From Paratrimastix pyriformis (taxonomy: Eukaryota; Preaxostyla; Paratrimastigidae): a stretch of DNA of 64,000 nt. Every line of letters starts with the position of its first letter. Within the stretch, counting starts at the first letter, position 1. Location of the stretch: assembly GCA_027972325.1 (NCBI GenBank), contig JAPMOS010000002.1:43501-107500 (forward strand), in the 5' to 3' direction. This document shows, in pieces, positions 38,644-51,539 of this stretch. The position numbers were made by a program, and so were the translations under genes. The notes under the pieces were generated by a model. That model did not search any database. It worked only from the letters and a program-made list of their open reading frames with translations, and was not told where the DNA came from.

Positions 38644-40788
38644 ATGTTCAGTGTGTCCTCAAAGGTTGGTTGTGTTCTCCTTTTTCCTTCTTCAAATCTC
38701 ATCGTGAGAGTAGCGTGTTCGGCATGCATGCGCTGTTGAATCAGATGATCCTTGGGAGCGCCTCCCTCGTGAACTCCTGCGAGCGATTGTTGAGGCCTCT
38801 CCGAGTCCAGAACGTTGTTACATTCAATTGCTGAGCCTTTCGCATGTTATTCGCCAAAGCATTCGGGGCATCATCCGCGAACTGTCTTTCAGATCGGACT
38901 TGATCACACCCACCATCACCGTCGATGCCCTGGCCGCCCTTGTTGGGCCCTGCAAATCCATCCGCAAGCTCAAGTTCCCGATCCCCGATGGGTGGAGCGA
39001 CATCGACGAGGCCACACGTGCCCACTGGGTGGATGAGACCTTTGGGGGACATACCCGGCTGGCCGTTCTCACGAGATTTCCCCCACTCTCGGAACCCGTG
39101 GTCGAGCGGATCCTGAGCCACCTGCCCGGGCTGGCAGAGCTCACGGTCAGCCGCCACCTCGCCATGAGCGCCCGCCTGCTGGCTGCCCTGGCCCGCTCGT
39201 GCCCCGACCTCCAGATGCTGCAATGCTCCGTCTCTGAAACCGCCCCTCCGGACTTCGCTGTGCTGGCGCCCATCTCAGGCACTCTCCATGAGTTCGAACT
39301 TCAGAGTTTCCTGTCGTCGGGCGAGAGCCTGGCCGCCTTCGTGGGCAGTCTCTCGGCCGTGACCAGCCTGAAGCTATTCTACTGCCCGCCTGCGGTCCTG
39401 AAGCCCATCGCCTCGCGCCTGACGACGCTCGAGCTGCGCTACTGCTTGCGCGATGAGAAGGACCTGCCCGGCCCGTGGCTCTGTCGGTTGGAGGCGCTCT
39501 GCTTGGAGTTGGACTCCGTCCGCTTCTTGGCACCACTCTTCCGCCTGCTGGCCGCCAACCGGGCCACCCTGAGCAGCCTCAACCTGACGCTCTGTAGCCT
39601 GAAGGCCGCCAATGTGCCGTTCCTGATGGCTGCGCTGCGCGCCCTGCCCCGCCTGACGCACCTGGATTTGTACCTAGCGAGCACGGACTGCACATTTTCG
39701 GCCCTGCGCCCCCCGATCTGCTCGGGCGGTTGGTGCGCCTCAGCCTTGACATCTGCATCGAGGATGGGGTGATGGACCCAGTGCGCATCACCAGCAGCCG
39801 GCTGCAGTTCCTCTGCCTGCGAATTGAACCCGATCCCGAGCTCCCGAGCTCGCTGACCCTGCAGTGCCCACGGCTGCGCACCATGAAGGTGAACGCCCAG
39901 CTGAACCTGGATGGTTCGGCCCCCATGCCCGACCTGGAAGAGGCTGCTTTCAGTGGGGAGCGCCCGGCGGTTGATCCCGCCTGGCTGTTAGCCGGGGCGT
40001 CGCCCCGACTGCGAGTGCTCTCCGGTGTCAAGCTGACCCGGCCCGACCTGCTGGCCAGGCTGTGCGCCTGCGGGTCGCTGGTCCGCCTGAAGGACCTATA
40101 CTTGGATGTTACCCGGTTCCCCAACCCGCTCATCCTGCGGCTGCCGGGGCAGTTGGAGCAGCTCGACCTGGACATCGACGTGGGCGATCGTCCCGACGCT
40201 GCTGGAGGGCCCCTGCCGCCTGCCGACCTGCACGTGGAGGCCCCGGGGCTCCTCGACTTCGCCCTGTGCACCCCCGCCGCGGTGCCGCTCTCCGCACGGC
40301 TGCGCCTGTACAACTGCCCAAACGTGTCTCGCCTCGAACTCAGATCTCTTACTGGCTCGCTCTCCGTCCAGACTGAAAACGAAATGAGGCAACTCCGGAC
40401 CATCTCCGTCAAGGGTGGCATCGATGCGACCAACCTGCTTGGCTTACTGACCCGGCATGGGGCCCGGCTGCGCAAAGTCACATACCTGTGTGGAGCCGAC
40501 GCGGAGCTGCGTGCGGTCTGGCCCCAGTTGATGGAGGCCCTGTCTGGGCTGCCCCGGCTGATCAGCCTTGGTCTAGACATCCCCAAAGACGTCTGCGAGG
40601 CCTTGCCGCATCTGCCGGTTGCCTGCCCCAAGCTGCGCTGGCTCTATTTGGGATTGCCCGACGCGGCCAGGGTGGTGCTGGCCTGTCCGCTGCTGGAGCA
40701 GATCACGGGCATTCGTGATCAGACTCGCCACTTGGAGTTTGCCCTGCCCCCAACCTGGGCCCCCAGGGCCTCGGCGAGTATGAGGTAA
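38644..40788 (+). pseudogene. F-box-like/LRR family copy C4, two frame breaks
   Basis: The mini exon 38644-38664 (MFSVSSK) joins across a 49-bp intron (GTTGG..GTAG) to 38714; the body starts RVRHACAVESDDPWERLPRELL. It is very close to C2 over its first 200 codons, including 5' sequence, so the two are recent duplicates. One base is missing near 39710 (CTGCGCCCCCC against CTGCTGCCCCCC in C2) and four near 40745. The second break replaces the family C-terminus. Confidence 0.75.
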
Positions 40789-41277
40789 TGGACGAGGACG
40801 ACGACGAGGTGTACGTAGCCTATGTGTGTTGACCCGATCGATGTTGTGTTTTGTTTGTATGTTTGCCCCCCAACAGGAACATCCAATAGTACACAGCATG
40901 CTCTCTCTGAGACTTGTCGCCTGACGCTCTCGCAAATCCGCATGACAAATCGTGCTTCTCTTCTAATCCGGGGGATTGCCGGGGAACGAAAGGGGTTGCG
41001 GACGAAAAACATCGGATGATAAAACCCGCACCCATTACTGGGCGGCCCCGCCACCAGGCGGGCCCCCGGCCGGGAGGAGCCACCAGGTCATTCGGCCCGG
41101 CCCCCCCCCCCCCCCCCCCGGAGTGTAACGCATGGCGCGAACGCTGTTCCTCGCTGTGCGGCTCGGCTCCGATGACCAGCGAGTAATCTTTCTTCTTGGC
41201 GGCTGCGCCCTTGCAAATAAACAACAAAAAGACAAAAACCAGAGGGAAAAAGACACAGCCGGGGGGGGGGGGGGCGG

Positions 41278-41765
41278 CTACGCCTCGTCGTCTTCCTCGT
41301 CCGTCACCTCTTCCTCGTCCGTCACCTCTTCCTCGTCCATCATATTTTCCTCGTCCACCTCATCCTCGCCGAGGCCCAGGTTGGGGGCGGGCAGGGCGAA
41401 CTCCACCCGTCGAGTCTGATCACGAATGCCCGTGATCCGCTCCAGCAGCGGACAGGCCAGGAGAACGTCAGCTGAGTCTGTCCCCCAAAGGTCTCATCCA
41501 CCCAGCCAGCCGGAACGCGCAGCCTCGTCGATGTCGCTCCATCCATCGGGGATCGGGAACTTGAGCTTGCGGAGGGATTTGCAGGGCCCAACAAGGGCGG
41601 CCAGGGCATCGACGGTGATGGTGGGTGTGATCAAGTCCGATCTGAAAGACAGTTCGCGGAGGGTGCCCCGAATGCTTGGCGAATAACATGCGAAAGGCTC
41701 AGCAATGGACTCGGAGAGGCCTCAACAATCGTGCGAAGGAGGGCGAGGGAGGCGCTTACTCTCAT
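41278..41765 (-). pseudogene. F-box-like/LRR family copy C5, internally deleted
   Basis: Only the first 85 codons or so (SPSPLLSLSHVIRQ..WVDETFGGQTQL) and the last 60 (ACPLLERITGIRD..EEVTDEEDDEA) remain, joined near 41460. The middle 550 codons are gone. The N-terminal part also lacks six codons present in C2 and C4. It is clearly non-functional as an LRR protein. Confidence 0.8.
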
Positions 41766-41967
41766 TGAATGAGCTTTGGAGAAAAAGGAGAACAACCAAC
41801 CTTTGAGGATGGCCGATGGCGGATGCAATGGATGATAACCGTGGGCGACGGTGGGTGGGCCGTGGCCAAGTCTAGGGACAGGGACTGTAACCCTGGGCCA
41901 GGCCATCCTCGTGTGTAACCGCCGGCATTTTCGGGCATCCTCGTCGTCGTGTTTCCAGAAGGAGAGC

Positions 41968-44305
41968 AATATGAGAAAGTCACAAAAGGTCGATGATTTT
42001 TCTCTTCTTCTTTTCCTCTTATTTTCTCCATCTTGCGTCTAGATCGCCAAAAGAAACCAAGAGATGGCCAACCCTTGGGGGCTCATCCCGCCCGAGCTTC
42101 TGCGTGCAATCGTTGGGATTCTCCGTGCCCACTTCAGACCTACATTCAGTTGCTCGGTCTTTCGCATGACATCCGCGCTTGCATTCGGGGGCACCCTCCG
42201 CGAACTGTCCCTCGTTGCCGAACCCAACCCAGTCCTGTCCACCGAAAGAGTTTCTCCACTCTTCCCGAGGGCTCGGGCAACCGGATGCATCGAACCTCCT
42301 CCCAATGATGCCCTGGCCGCGCTCGTCGGGCCCTGCAAAACCCTCCGCAAACTCTCCTTCCTCGAGGAGGCTCCCAATCACGCGGCTGCTCTGGACATAG
42401 CCGCACGCCGACGCTTGACCGAGCACACCTCTGGCTCTGTCGACTGGGTGGATGAGGCTTTTGGGGGACACACCCAGCTGGCCATTCTCGAAGAACTCCC
42501 CTCGTTGCCCGAGCCTGCCGTCGAGCGGATCCTGAGTCACCTGCCCGGGCTGATGGAGCTCACGGTCAGCCCAGATTTCGACATGAACGCCCGCCTGCTG
42601 GCTGCCCTGGCCCGCTCCTGCCCTGGCCTCCAGGTGCTCCGGTGCGGCCTCAAACAAGATCGCGATCTCGCCGCACTGGCGCCCCTCTCGGGGGTCCTCA
42701 AAGAGCTCGACCGCCGAGAGAGGGGATATGTAGCGAGTTTCCGAGGGACATTGCGCTCGGAGGAGAGCCTGGCCGCCTTCGTGGGCAGCCTCTCGGCCGT
42801 GACCAGCCTGAATCTCACCATAAGCTGCCCGCCCGCAGCCCTCGAGCCCATCGCCTCCAACCTGACCTCGCTCGCACTAGGTGACCTTCTTGAGGAGAAG
42901 GACCTGCCCAGCCCGTGGCTCTGCCACCTGGAGACACTATCCTTGTATCTATACATGCCCGTGGTCTCCGCTCAGCTGGTCCGGCTGCTGGCTGCAAATC
43001 AGGACACCTTGCACAGCCTCACTCTGACGCTTTACCTTTTTTGAGTCCACCGACGTCCCGGCCCTGGCGGCCGTGCTGTGTTCTCTGCCCCACTTGACTC
43101 GTTTGACACTGAAATTTGTGTATACAAGTTGCATCTCGCTCTCGACCCTGCTGCCGCCCGATCTACTCAACCGATTGGAATACCTCCACGTTGGCATCAA
43201 CGCCTTCATCGAGCATTTTCCCATATGCATCACCAGCAGCAGCCTTCGGCAGCTTCGACTTTGGGTGAAGAGGGGCCCCGTGAATTTGGCGCTGCACTGC
43301 CCCGCCCTGGTGGCGCTCGACCTTACAAAGATGCCGCATCGACTGACCTCATTGCAGTGCCCTCGACTTCGCACACTGATCATGCCTGCCCAGAGCCTGG
43401 ACGGGACAGCCCCCATGCCCGACCTGGAAGTAGTCGAACGTTCCTGGCGGTGGTTTGCTTCAGAGGACACTCTCTGGGAGGATCCCATCCTGATGTTGGC
43501 AGGATCGCCGCGACTGCGAGTGCTCTTCGATGTCCGACTGACCCAACCCGACCTGCTGGCCAGGCTGTGCGCCTGCGGGTCGCTGGTCCGCCTGGAGGGG
43601 CTGCACCTGGATGTGACCCGGCTCCCCAACCCGCTCGTCCTGCGGCTGCCGCAGCTGGAGCACCTCGACCTGCACATCGAGAGGAGCGCCCGGCCACCCA
43701 CGGAAGGGCCGCCGCTGCCGCCGCTCGACCTGCAAGTGGTGGCTCCGGAGCTCATCACCTTCTCCCTGGCCATTGACACTGAGTCTTTGCCCTCCGTCCA
43801 GGTGCGGCTGCGCAGCTGCCCACACCTGGTTCGCCTTGCCCTCCAATCGTCCGCTGCAGCCATCTCCCTCCATCTGGACGAAGCGGAGGAGGTGGTGGGG
43901 ACACCGCCGATGCAGCCCCGAGGCCTCATCGTTGATGGTCTCGATGCGGCCAGCCTGCTGGGCTTGCTGACCCGACACGGGTCCCGCCTGCGCGACTTCT
44001 CATCGCGGAGACTCCGCGCCGTGGCGCCTGAAAACTGGCCGCAGCTGATGGGGGCCCTGTCCGGGCTGCCCCGGCTGACCAGCCTTGCTGTGAACGTCCC
44101 CGGCGCGCCTTCCCCTCTGATGCTTGCCTGCCCCCACCTGCGCACGCTCGTCTTGGATGAGCTGTCTGACGAAGCCAAGGTGGCGCTGGCCTGCCCGCTG
44201 CTCGAGTCGCTTTCGGGCATCAAACGCCCGAGTCGCCAGCTGGTGCTTGTCTTGCCCGCACCCAACCTACCTCCCACCGACGATGAAGATGACGACCAAA
44301 GATAA
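41968..44305 (+). CDS. F-box-like/LRR family copy C6, nearly intact
   Basis: The mini exon 41968-41985 (MRKSQK) joins across a 57-bp intron (GTCGA..TCTAG) to 42043: IAKRNQEMANPWGLIPPELLRAIV. The long frame then runs to 43044 and, one T away in a T6 run (43035-43040), continues in another frame to 44305. Between about 42125 and 42190 the family-conserved words (TYIQLLGLSHDIR) lie in a different frame, so two compensating indels have replaced about 20 residues. The LRR body ends VLVLPAPNLPPTDDED. It may be functional if the T6 run is an assembly error. Confidence 0.65.
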
Positions 44306-44505
44306 ATCTCTTTTCTTTGCGATGCGGATCGTCAAAATTTACACGCTCCAGCAGCTTTCCTTTGGAGAGAAGGAGATGGGATGGGGATGAGGAAGCCGCT
44401 CGGTCGGTTTGGGGGGCGTGGGCGGGTGGGTCAGCGAGCCCTGAGTCGGCCAGGAGGGGGAGCATCTTGAACAGGGGGGATGTGCGTGCACCAAGAAGAA
44501 GGGGG

Positions 44506-46600
44506 CTATGCCTCGTTCTCTTCCTCCTCCTCCTCCTCCACAAAGCCCGGGGCGCCCAGGGCGGGGGCGGGCAGGACAAACACCAGCTGGCGAGTCGGGT
44601 CCCGGATGCCCGAGAGCCGAGACAGCAGCGGACAGGACAGCGCCACCTTGACCTCGCCGGGCAAACCCACCAAATGGAGCCGGCGCAACTTGGGGCATAC
44701 AAACGAGAGCTGGGGGAAGGCTTCAGGGACATCCAGTGCGAGGCGGGTCAGCCGGGGCAGCCTGGACAGGGCCTCCATCAGCTCCGGCCAGATTGTATGC
44801 AGCTTGACTTCAAACAGACACCAGTATGTGACCCTGCGCAGCCGGGTCCCGTGTCGGGCCAGCAACCCAAGCAGACTGGTCGCCCCGAGGCCACTCTCGC
44901 TGATGATGGTCCGGAGCGGCATCATCGCCACATCCTCCTCGTCTAGCGAGGTGAAAGATTTGAGTTTGAGGCGAGCCAGGTTTGGGCAGTTGTGCAGCCG
45001 CAAACGGGCGGAGGGCAGGGACTTGTCCGTGATGGCCAGGGAGAGGTCGAGGAGCCCCGGGGCCTCCACTTGCATGTCGAACGGCTGCGGTGGCAGTTCT
45101 CCTCTGGATGGCCGGGCGCTCCTCTCGATGTGCAGGTCAAGGCGCTCCAGCTGCCCCGGCAGCCGCAGGACGAGCGGGTTGGGGAACTCGGCGGCCTCCA
45201 GATGCAGCCCCTCCAGGCGGACCAGCGACCCGGAGGCGCACAGCCTGGCCGGCAGGTCGGGCCGGGTCAGGCGGATCTGGGAGAGCACCCGCAGTCGTGG
45301 CGACCCGGCCAGCAGCCAGGCGGGGTCTTCGACCAAATGATCCCCATTGAAGACTGCCTCATCCAGGTCGCGGGATGGGAACCGAACTGGCAGGACTCGG
45401 GGCGATCATGACCATTGTGTGCAGCCGAGGACACTGCAGGAAGGTGGGGCAGCAGCGATCTGGCTCAGACGACAACACCGTCGCACAAAGAACCTGCAGG
45501 CTGCTGCTGGTGATGCGCAACGGGTCCGCCGCATCCTCGGCGGTGATGTCGAGGCGCTCCAGCCGGCCGACCAGATCGGGGGGCAGCAGGGCCGCCAGGA
45601 GCAGTCCGTGTGTACACCAGAAACAAATCCAGGTGCGTCAGGCGGGGCAGGGCGCGCAGCGCGGCCACCAGGGACGGCGCCTCGTCGGCTTTCAGGTCAC
45701 CGAGGGTCAGGCTGAGGCTGCGCAGGGTGGCCTGGTTGGCGGCCAGCAGCCGGGCCAGTGGTGCCAAGAACAAGGAGGATTCTGGCTCCAGGACCAAGGT
45801 GAGCGCCTCCAGTCGGCAGAACCCCGGGCCGGGCAGGTTGTTCTCCTCGTACAGGCTGTCGTACAGCTCGAGGGTGGTCAGGTGCGAGGCGATGGGCTCG
45901 AGGACGGCAGACGGGCAGCGGGGGAGCCTCAGGCTTGTCACGGCCGAGAGACTGCCCACGAAGGCGGCCAGGCTCTCGTCCGAGCACAAAAAATTTCGGG
46001 GGTCGAGCTCTCTGAGGACGCCCGAGAGCGGCGCCAGCGCAGGGAGATCGCGATCGTGAATGTTTCCGCACCGCAGCACCTGGAGGCCGGGGCACGAGCG
46101 GGCCAAGGCAGCCAGCAGGCGGGGCGCCCATGTCGAAATTCGTGCTGACCGTGAGCTCCACCAGCCCGGGCAGGTGGCTCAGGATCCGCTCGACCACGGG
46201 GATTTCTTTCTCATGGCTCCTTAGTTAGCCTCACACGAGGCTGCATTAACACGAGACTGACAGACTGGGAACAGCCAGCTGGGTATGTCCCCCAAAGGTC
46301 TCATCCACCAGTGGGCACGTGTGTCCTGGTCGATGTCGCTCCACCCATCGGGGATCGGGAACGACAGTTTGCGGAGGGATTTGCAGGGCCCAACAAGGGC
46401 GGCCAGGGCATCGGCGGTGATGGTGGGTGTGATCAAGTCCGATCTGAAATACATTTTGTGTATGATGCCCCGCATGACTTGGCTAATAGCATGCGAAAGG
46501 CTGAGCAATTGAATGTAGCAACGTTCTGGACTTGGAGAGGCCTCAACAATCGCGCGCAGGAGTTCACGAGGGAGGCGCCCCCAAAGATCGTCTGATTCAA
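44506..46600 (-). pseudogene. F-box-like/LRR family copy C7, decayed and chimeric
   Basis: The 5' part (LWGRLPRELL..FPIPDGWSDI, 46600-46280) is cut off and followed by a misplaced family leader (46246-46205, MQPRVRLTKEP and MRKK). That leader is fused to the middle of the LRR body at VVERILSHLPG. At least three further frame breaks lie near 46130, 45600 and 45360. The last part (44506-45336) is open and ends in a run of Glu (EEEEEEENEA). C7 and C6 are tail to tail, 200 bp apart. Confidence 0.8.
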
Positions 46601-46756
46601 ATGCACAAAGCCTCTACTCTCTCCATGTGAGCTGAGAAGAAAAAAAGAGCGAAATCAACCTTTGAGGAAGAACGTTTTGTATTTCACAGGGTGCCTCTTG
46701 CCCCCCTCACGGGATTTCGACGACGCTCTTCGGGCCGGCAATCATCCCGCACACGA

Positions 46757-48944
46757 CCAAAAGGAGAAAATCACAAAAGGTTTGTCCTCTCTTAACTCTG
46801 TATTTTTCATCTTGCCAAGATTCCCCAGAAAAATCAAACTCCAGAGATTGCCAATCTTTGGAGGTTCATCCCGCCAGAACTTCTGCGACTTATCGTTGAG
46901 CAGTCTCCACGCCCTCTCCATACCTACATTCAGTTGCTGGGCCTTTCACATGCCATTCGCGCGGGGATTCGGGGCACCCTCCGCGAAATGTCTTTTTTTG
47001 GGTCACCACCCACCGATGCGTTGGCTGTCCTTGTTGGTCCCTGCAAAGCCATACGCAAACTCTCGTTCCCCAAGGAAAACGCCAATGTTGCACTTCTCCG
47101 AAACTGGGACGCGGACGCTCCCCGACTTGACCGAGGCCGACGATGGCTGGGTGGATGAGGCCTTTGGGGGCCACACCCAGCTGGCCATCCTCGACGAACT
47201 TCCCACATACTCCGAATCTGCTGTCGAGCGCATCTTGGGCCACCTGCCCGGGCTGGTGGATCTCACAGTCTTGGTGGGCCTCCCCATGAGCACCCGCCTG
47301 CTGGCTGCCCTGGCCCGCTCCTGCCCCGGCCTCCAGGTGCTGCGATGCTCCATCTCGGAAGATTGCACTGACCCGGACGATCTCGCCGTGTTGGCGCCTC
47401 TCTCAGGCTCCCTTAAGCGGCTCAATCTTCGCGGATGGAAATTTCCAAGCCCGGCGGCCCTGGCGGCACTCGTGCGCAGCCTCTCGGTCGTGTCTGGCCT
47501 GAAGCTCGATCAATGCGCGCTGCCTCCCACCTGACATCCCTCAAGCTGATCAGTCCTGTTGATCCGACGGGTCTGCCCGGCCCGTGGCTCTGTCATCTGG
47601 AGGCGCTCTCCTTGGCAGTGGGTTCAGACCCGTTCTCGGCTCGGTTGTTCCAGTTGCTGGCTGCAAACCAGAACACCTTGCACAACCTCACCCTGACACT
47701 CTACATGGAAAAGTACACCGAAGAAGTGGCGCCCCTGGTGGCCGCGCTGCGTGCCCTGCCCCACCTGACCCGTCTCCGCCTGACGCTGCCTGGAGCTCGC
47801 TGCTCGTTCTCGGCCCTGCTGTCACCCGATCTGGTGGACCGGCTGGAGCACCTCCACGTTTGGCTGAGCTACACCACGAGTGATCGTCCCGTGTGCCTCA
47901 CCAGCAGTCGCCTCCAGCGACTTCGTCTTTCCGTCGAGAAGACGCGCTTCACCTTGGTTGGGCTGGAACTGCACTGTCCCGCCCTGATGGAGCTCGACTT
48001 GACCGATTTTCCGGGCCCTTTGACCTCCCTGCAGTGTCCCCGGCTTCGCAGCATGAAGATGCTTGGCCAGAACATGGACTGGGCGGCCCCCATGCCCGAT
48101 CTGGAAGTGGTAGAGCCCCCCTGGCTGTCTGTTAATTGGGAGGACCCCGTCTGGCTGCTGTCTGGGCCGGCGTTGCCGCGGCTGCGGGTGCTCTCCGGTG
48201 TCCGCTTGACCCGGCCCGACCTGCTGGCCAGGCTGTGCGCCTGCGGGTCGCTGGTCCGCCTGGAGCAGCTGCACCTGAATGCGACCCGGCTCCCCAACCC
48301 GCTCGTCCTGCGGCTGCCGGGCCAGCTGGAGCGCCTCGACCTGCACATTGAGATGAAAAATCATGGAGACCCGCCGCCGCCTCTCGATCTCCGAGTGGAG
48401 GCCTCGGGGCTCGTCAGCCTCTCCCTGGCCATCGACGGCAACTCCCTCGCTGCCTCCGTTTCTCTCCAGGGTACGCCGGCGACGCAGCCCCGGACCCTCA
48501 GCGTTGATGGCTGTATCCAGATGGCCAGCCTGCTGGGCTTGCTGACCGGACACGGGGCCCGGCTGCGCGACTTCACATCGCGGAGACTCCCAGCGGTGCG
48601 GCGTGAAGACTGGCCTCGGCTGATGGGGGCTGTCTGGGCTGCCCCGACTGGCCAGCCTCATGATGAACGTCTCCGACGCGCCATCCCTTCTGTCGCTTGC
48701 CTGTCCCCACCTGCGCACACTCTTCTTGCGCGAGTTGCCCGACGAGACCAAGGTGGTGCTGGCCTGCCCGCTGCTGGAGCGGATCTCGGGTGTCGGGGAC
48801 CAGAGTCTGGAACTTGCCCTGCCCGCCCCCAACCTCAACCTGGGCAACGACGACGACGACGACGATGAGCCGAGTCCTCTTTCTTCCTCTCTCCCCGACC
48901 TCCCCGACCCCTCCCCCGACCCCCCCCGACCCCCCCGAGTTTGA
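46757..48944 (+). pseudogene. F-box-like/LRR family copy C8, three frame breaks
   Basis: The leader ends ..KRRKSQK at 46779, followed by a 40-bp intron and IPQKNQTPEIANLWRFIPPELL from 46820. No ATG is clear in the leader. Frame breaks lie near 47100 (after FPKENAN), 47515 (after LDQCALPP) and 48630 (GGGGGCTGTCTGG where other copies have an extra CC). The C-terminus is LALPAPNLNLGNDDDDDDE and a Pro-rich tail. Confidence 0.75.
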
Positions 48945-49054
48945 ACAAAAAACAATGTTGTTTGACGCCCCCCAACCAACCTCGTCTGGAGGTGGCTCCA
49001 CACTTCGTGCTTTTCCAGGACGGGGGCAAGAGAAACCGATTGACGGACAAAGAG

Positions 49055-49250
49055 GGCGGGATGACGGACAAGAGGCGGGATGACGAACAATAGGGCGGGA
49101 TGACGGGACAAAGAGGGCGGGATGACGGGACAAAGAGGGCGGGATGACGGGACAAAAGAGGAGGGCGGGATGACGGACAAGAGAGGAGGGCGGGATGACG
49201 GACAAGAGGCGGGATGACGGACAATAGGGCGGGACGGCGGTGTCAAACGA
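49055..49250. repeat. GGGCGGGATGACGGACAA minisatellite
   Basis: About nine units of 17-24 bp, each with GGCGGGATGACGG followed by ACAAGAG, ACAATA or GACAAAGA. Confidence 0.9.
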
Positions 49251-49259
49251 CACTCGGAG

Positions 49260-50300
49260 ATGCCCCCGGGAGAAGAGAAAACAGATTGAACTTGACGAAC
49301 AAGGGTGCCGGGGTAGGATGGCGAACATGATGACGCGTGTTGGACGGGTCAATGGGCACAGAGGATGATCAAGAACCCTTGGCGGGCAGGACGGGTTGGG
49401 TGTGGGGGGTGGGGAAACGGATGGAGCCAGGGAGCGGCAAAGAAGGGCAGGACAGGAGGGAGGAGGCGTGTGTTGTTGTGTGGCGTGTGTGTTGTGTGTT
49501 GTCGTGTCGTGTTGTTGTGTTGTGTTGTGTTGTGTTGTTGTGTGTTGTTGTGTTGTGTTGTTGTGTGTTGTTGTGTGGTTGTGTGTGGAGATGGGGGATG
49601 CTAATCAGGGTACATGCGGACAGACAGGGCAACCGAGAACCCGGGGAAACGAAAAAACCCGCGAAAGAATTCAGAAAAAAGAAAAAGAAAAAAGGCGGGA
49701 AGAAGAAAAGGCGGGAAGAAGAAAAGGAAGAAGAAGAGATTTAGAAACAAAAGAGCAAAACAGACAGACAGCAGGAACGCGCAAAAGGGAGATTGGCAAG
49801 AGATGAGGAGGCATACACACACACACACACACATCTATTGCATCGAAAAGTGATATATTCATACAACACAAAAGACAGGCCACCTCGGACGAAACCAATG
49901 AACCCGAGAGGAAGGCGGCGCGCGCGCAAGGTACAGACAGAGGAAAGAAGGGTTGATGATACAATCAGGTGTCGACACCCCCCCGACACAGCCGACCCCA
50001 CAACCCGACCCCACACCAGTCAAGCCAAACAGGAAAACGAGAGACAAACCGAATGAAAACAAGAAAAACAGAATGCAAGGGCGCTTCAGTAGAAGGGGCA
50101 GGGGCAGGGGCAGGGGCAGGGGCGCAACCAAAACATCATTTAGTGGGACAACAACTACAGCAACGCAATAAGACGCAATGCATGAGTGGGACCAGAGCCC
50201 CACCCTCGAAATTCCATTCTCGGCCCGCTCTGGGGTGGAAAGCGGTGGTGGAGGCAGGTGATGCCGGGGGGTCTAGACTGCCGAGTGGAGGTCCTCTTCC
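49260..50300. other. Intergenic stretch with simple repeats
   Basis: It contains a GTTGTGT-rich run (49480-49590), A/G-rich repeats (49670-49745), a short (CA)n run (49813-49833) and four GGCAGG units (50095-50130). I see no convincing exon, RNA gene or transposon. Confidence 0.6.
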
Positions 50301-50303
50301 CCC

Positions 50304-51512
50304 TCATCGATCAGCTCGGGGGTCGGTCGTGGAGGAACCAGCCGAATGGCGTTTGGGGACATCTCCTGCGGGTGAGGTCGACATTTTCAAAACAAACTGA
50401 GCGCCGGAAAACGGAAAGCGACAGACCACTTGAGCAACCGCCTGATGGGCCTGCGAGGAGGAGGATTTTTAAAAATGTGGAAAATTCATCCGGTCGATGT
50501 TGTGAGGGGTTGAACAGACCTTGGGTCGCGGGCAGAAACAGCGGGCAAAAACGCCCTCGATTTTCATATAGTACATGGAGTTCAGAAAACCGGACATGGG
50601 GGAGAAGATGGCTAGAGAAGGTCAACCTGAGAAATTGCGGGGGTGATACAGACAGTGCAGGAGGGTGATGACAAAGACGGGTTTGGGAGCCACGCTGTTC
50701 TGGATTCGGTTAATTGTACCAAAAATCCAGGTGGTTGCAAAGATGGCCACGTAAGTCTTAAACAAAAGAAGGAATGAGGAAAAGTGGGTGATGGTGGGAG
50801 GGGGGAGATGACTGACCACCATCTGGCGAATCAACCGTTTGTTTCGGTCGCTGATCCCCATATTTTTATTGTGGCTGGACTTGCCGAGGGAGTGCATGCG
50901 CACGCCCACGAACGTGAACAGGACGGAAATCGCGATGACAATGACCCATAATGGGATGAAGAAGAAATAAAACCGGAACCCATTCCATTCGGAGGAAATC
51001 CAACACCAAAGTCCAGCACGGCCATACATACCGTAGACCAAGGAAAGAATCACAAAAGGTGCGGCAAAGAGGAATGTAATAGGAAGATAAACGCCAAGAA
51101 TCAAGGATTTTGGTTGTGGTTGAGTCTTCACGCGATACGCGAGCAGGAGTGTGTTAACACTCATGAGAAGCACCCAGCAGAAGGCACAGATATGCCCCAC
51201 TTCGATCAAAATGCCGCCCACCTGGCAGGTCGGGGCATTGGCCGAAAGGTCCGCAAAGTGTGCCGAACCACTCAAGGCCCATCCAACAGCGGCGATTAGC
51301 TCGAAAACAGAAAGGAAAAAGACGAGCCAGTGATGGAACAGGCGAAAATCGCGGTTCGCCAGTGTGAAGACAATCATCGAAAAAGTTCCAAGACAGGAAA
51401 GACTGGCAGAGGTGACCAGGCACCCATTCACGATGTCGTCTTCGAGAAGGCTGAAGGTGGTGGGGATGACCGTATGGCTCATATAGCCTGAAGAGCCTTT
51501 TGGTTGAGGCAT
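50304..51512 (-). CDS. cAMP-receptor-like seven-helix GPCR, four exons
   Basis: This resembles the Dictyostelium cAR/CRL (class E) receptor family, plasma-membrane receptors coupled to G proteins. Exons 50820-51512, 50654-50756, 50520-50611 and 50304-50450 are joined by introns of 63, 42 and 69 bp, giving 344 residues. Six hydrophobic helices are in the first exon, for example LSCLGTFSMIVFTLA, AFCWVLLMSVNTLLLAY and WVIVIAISVLFTFVGV. Cysteines in PTCQVG and LWCWIS can form the usual disulphide. The next exons give TYVAIFATTWIFGTINRIQN (helix 6) and HSIFSPMSGFLNSMYY (helix 7, like the family FSPLQGFLN). The last exon, a Ser/Thr/Pro-rich tail, is less certain. The ligand is unknown. The start codon lies 27 bp from that of the divergent phosphatase. 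Confidence 0.82.
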
Positions 51513-51539
51513 TTCGGGACGGCGGAATTTCCTGCACTC

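Noticed and set aside
46205-46260. Stand-alone palindromic mobile repeat
   Set aside because: The hairpin sequence is the first coding exon of the LRR family (as at 16473-16499), so it is better explained as a displaced leader exon.
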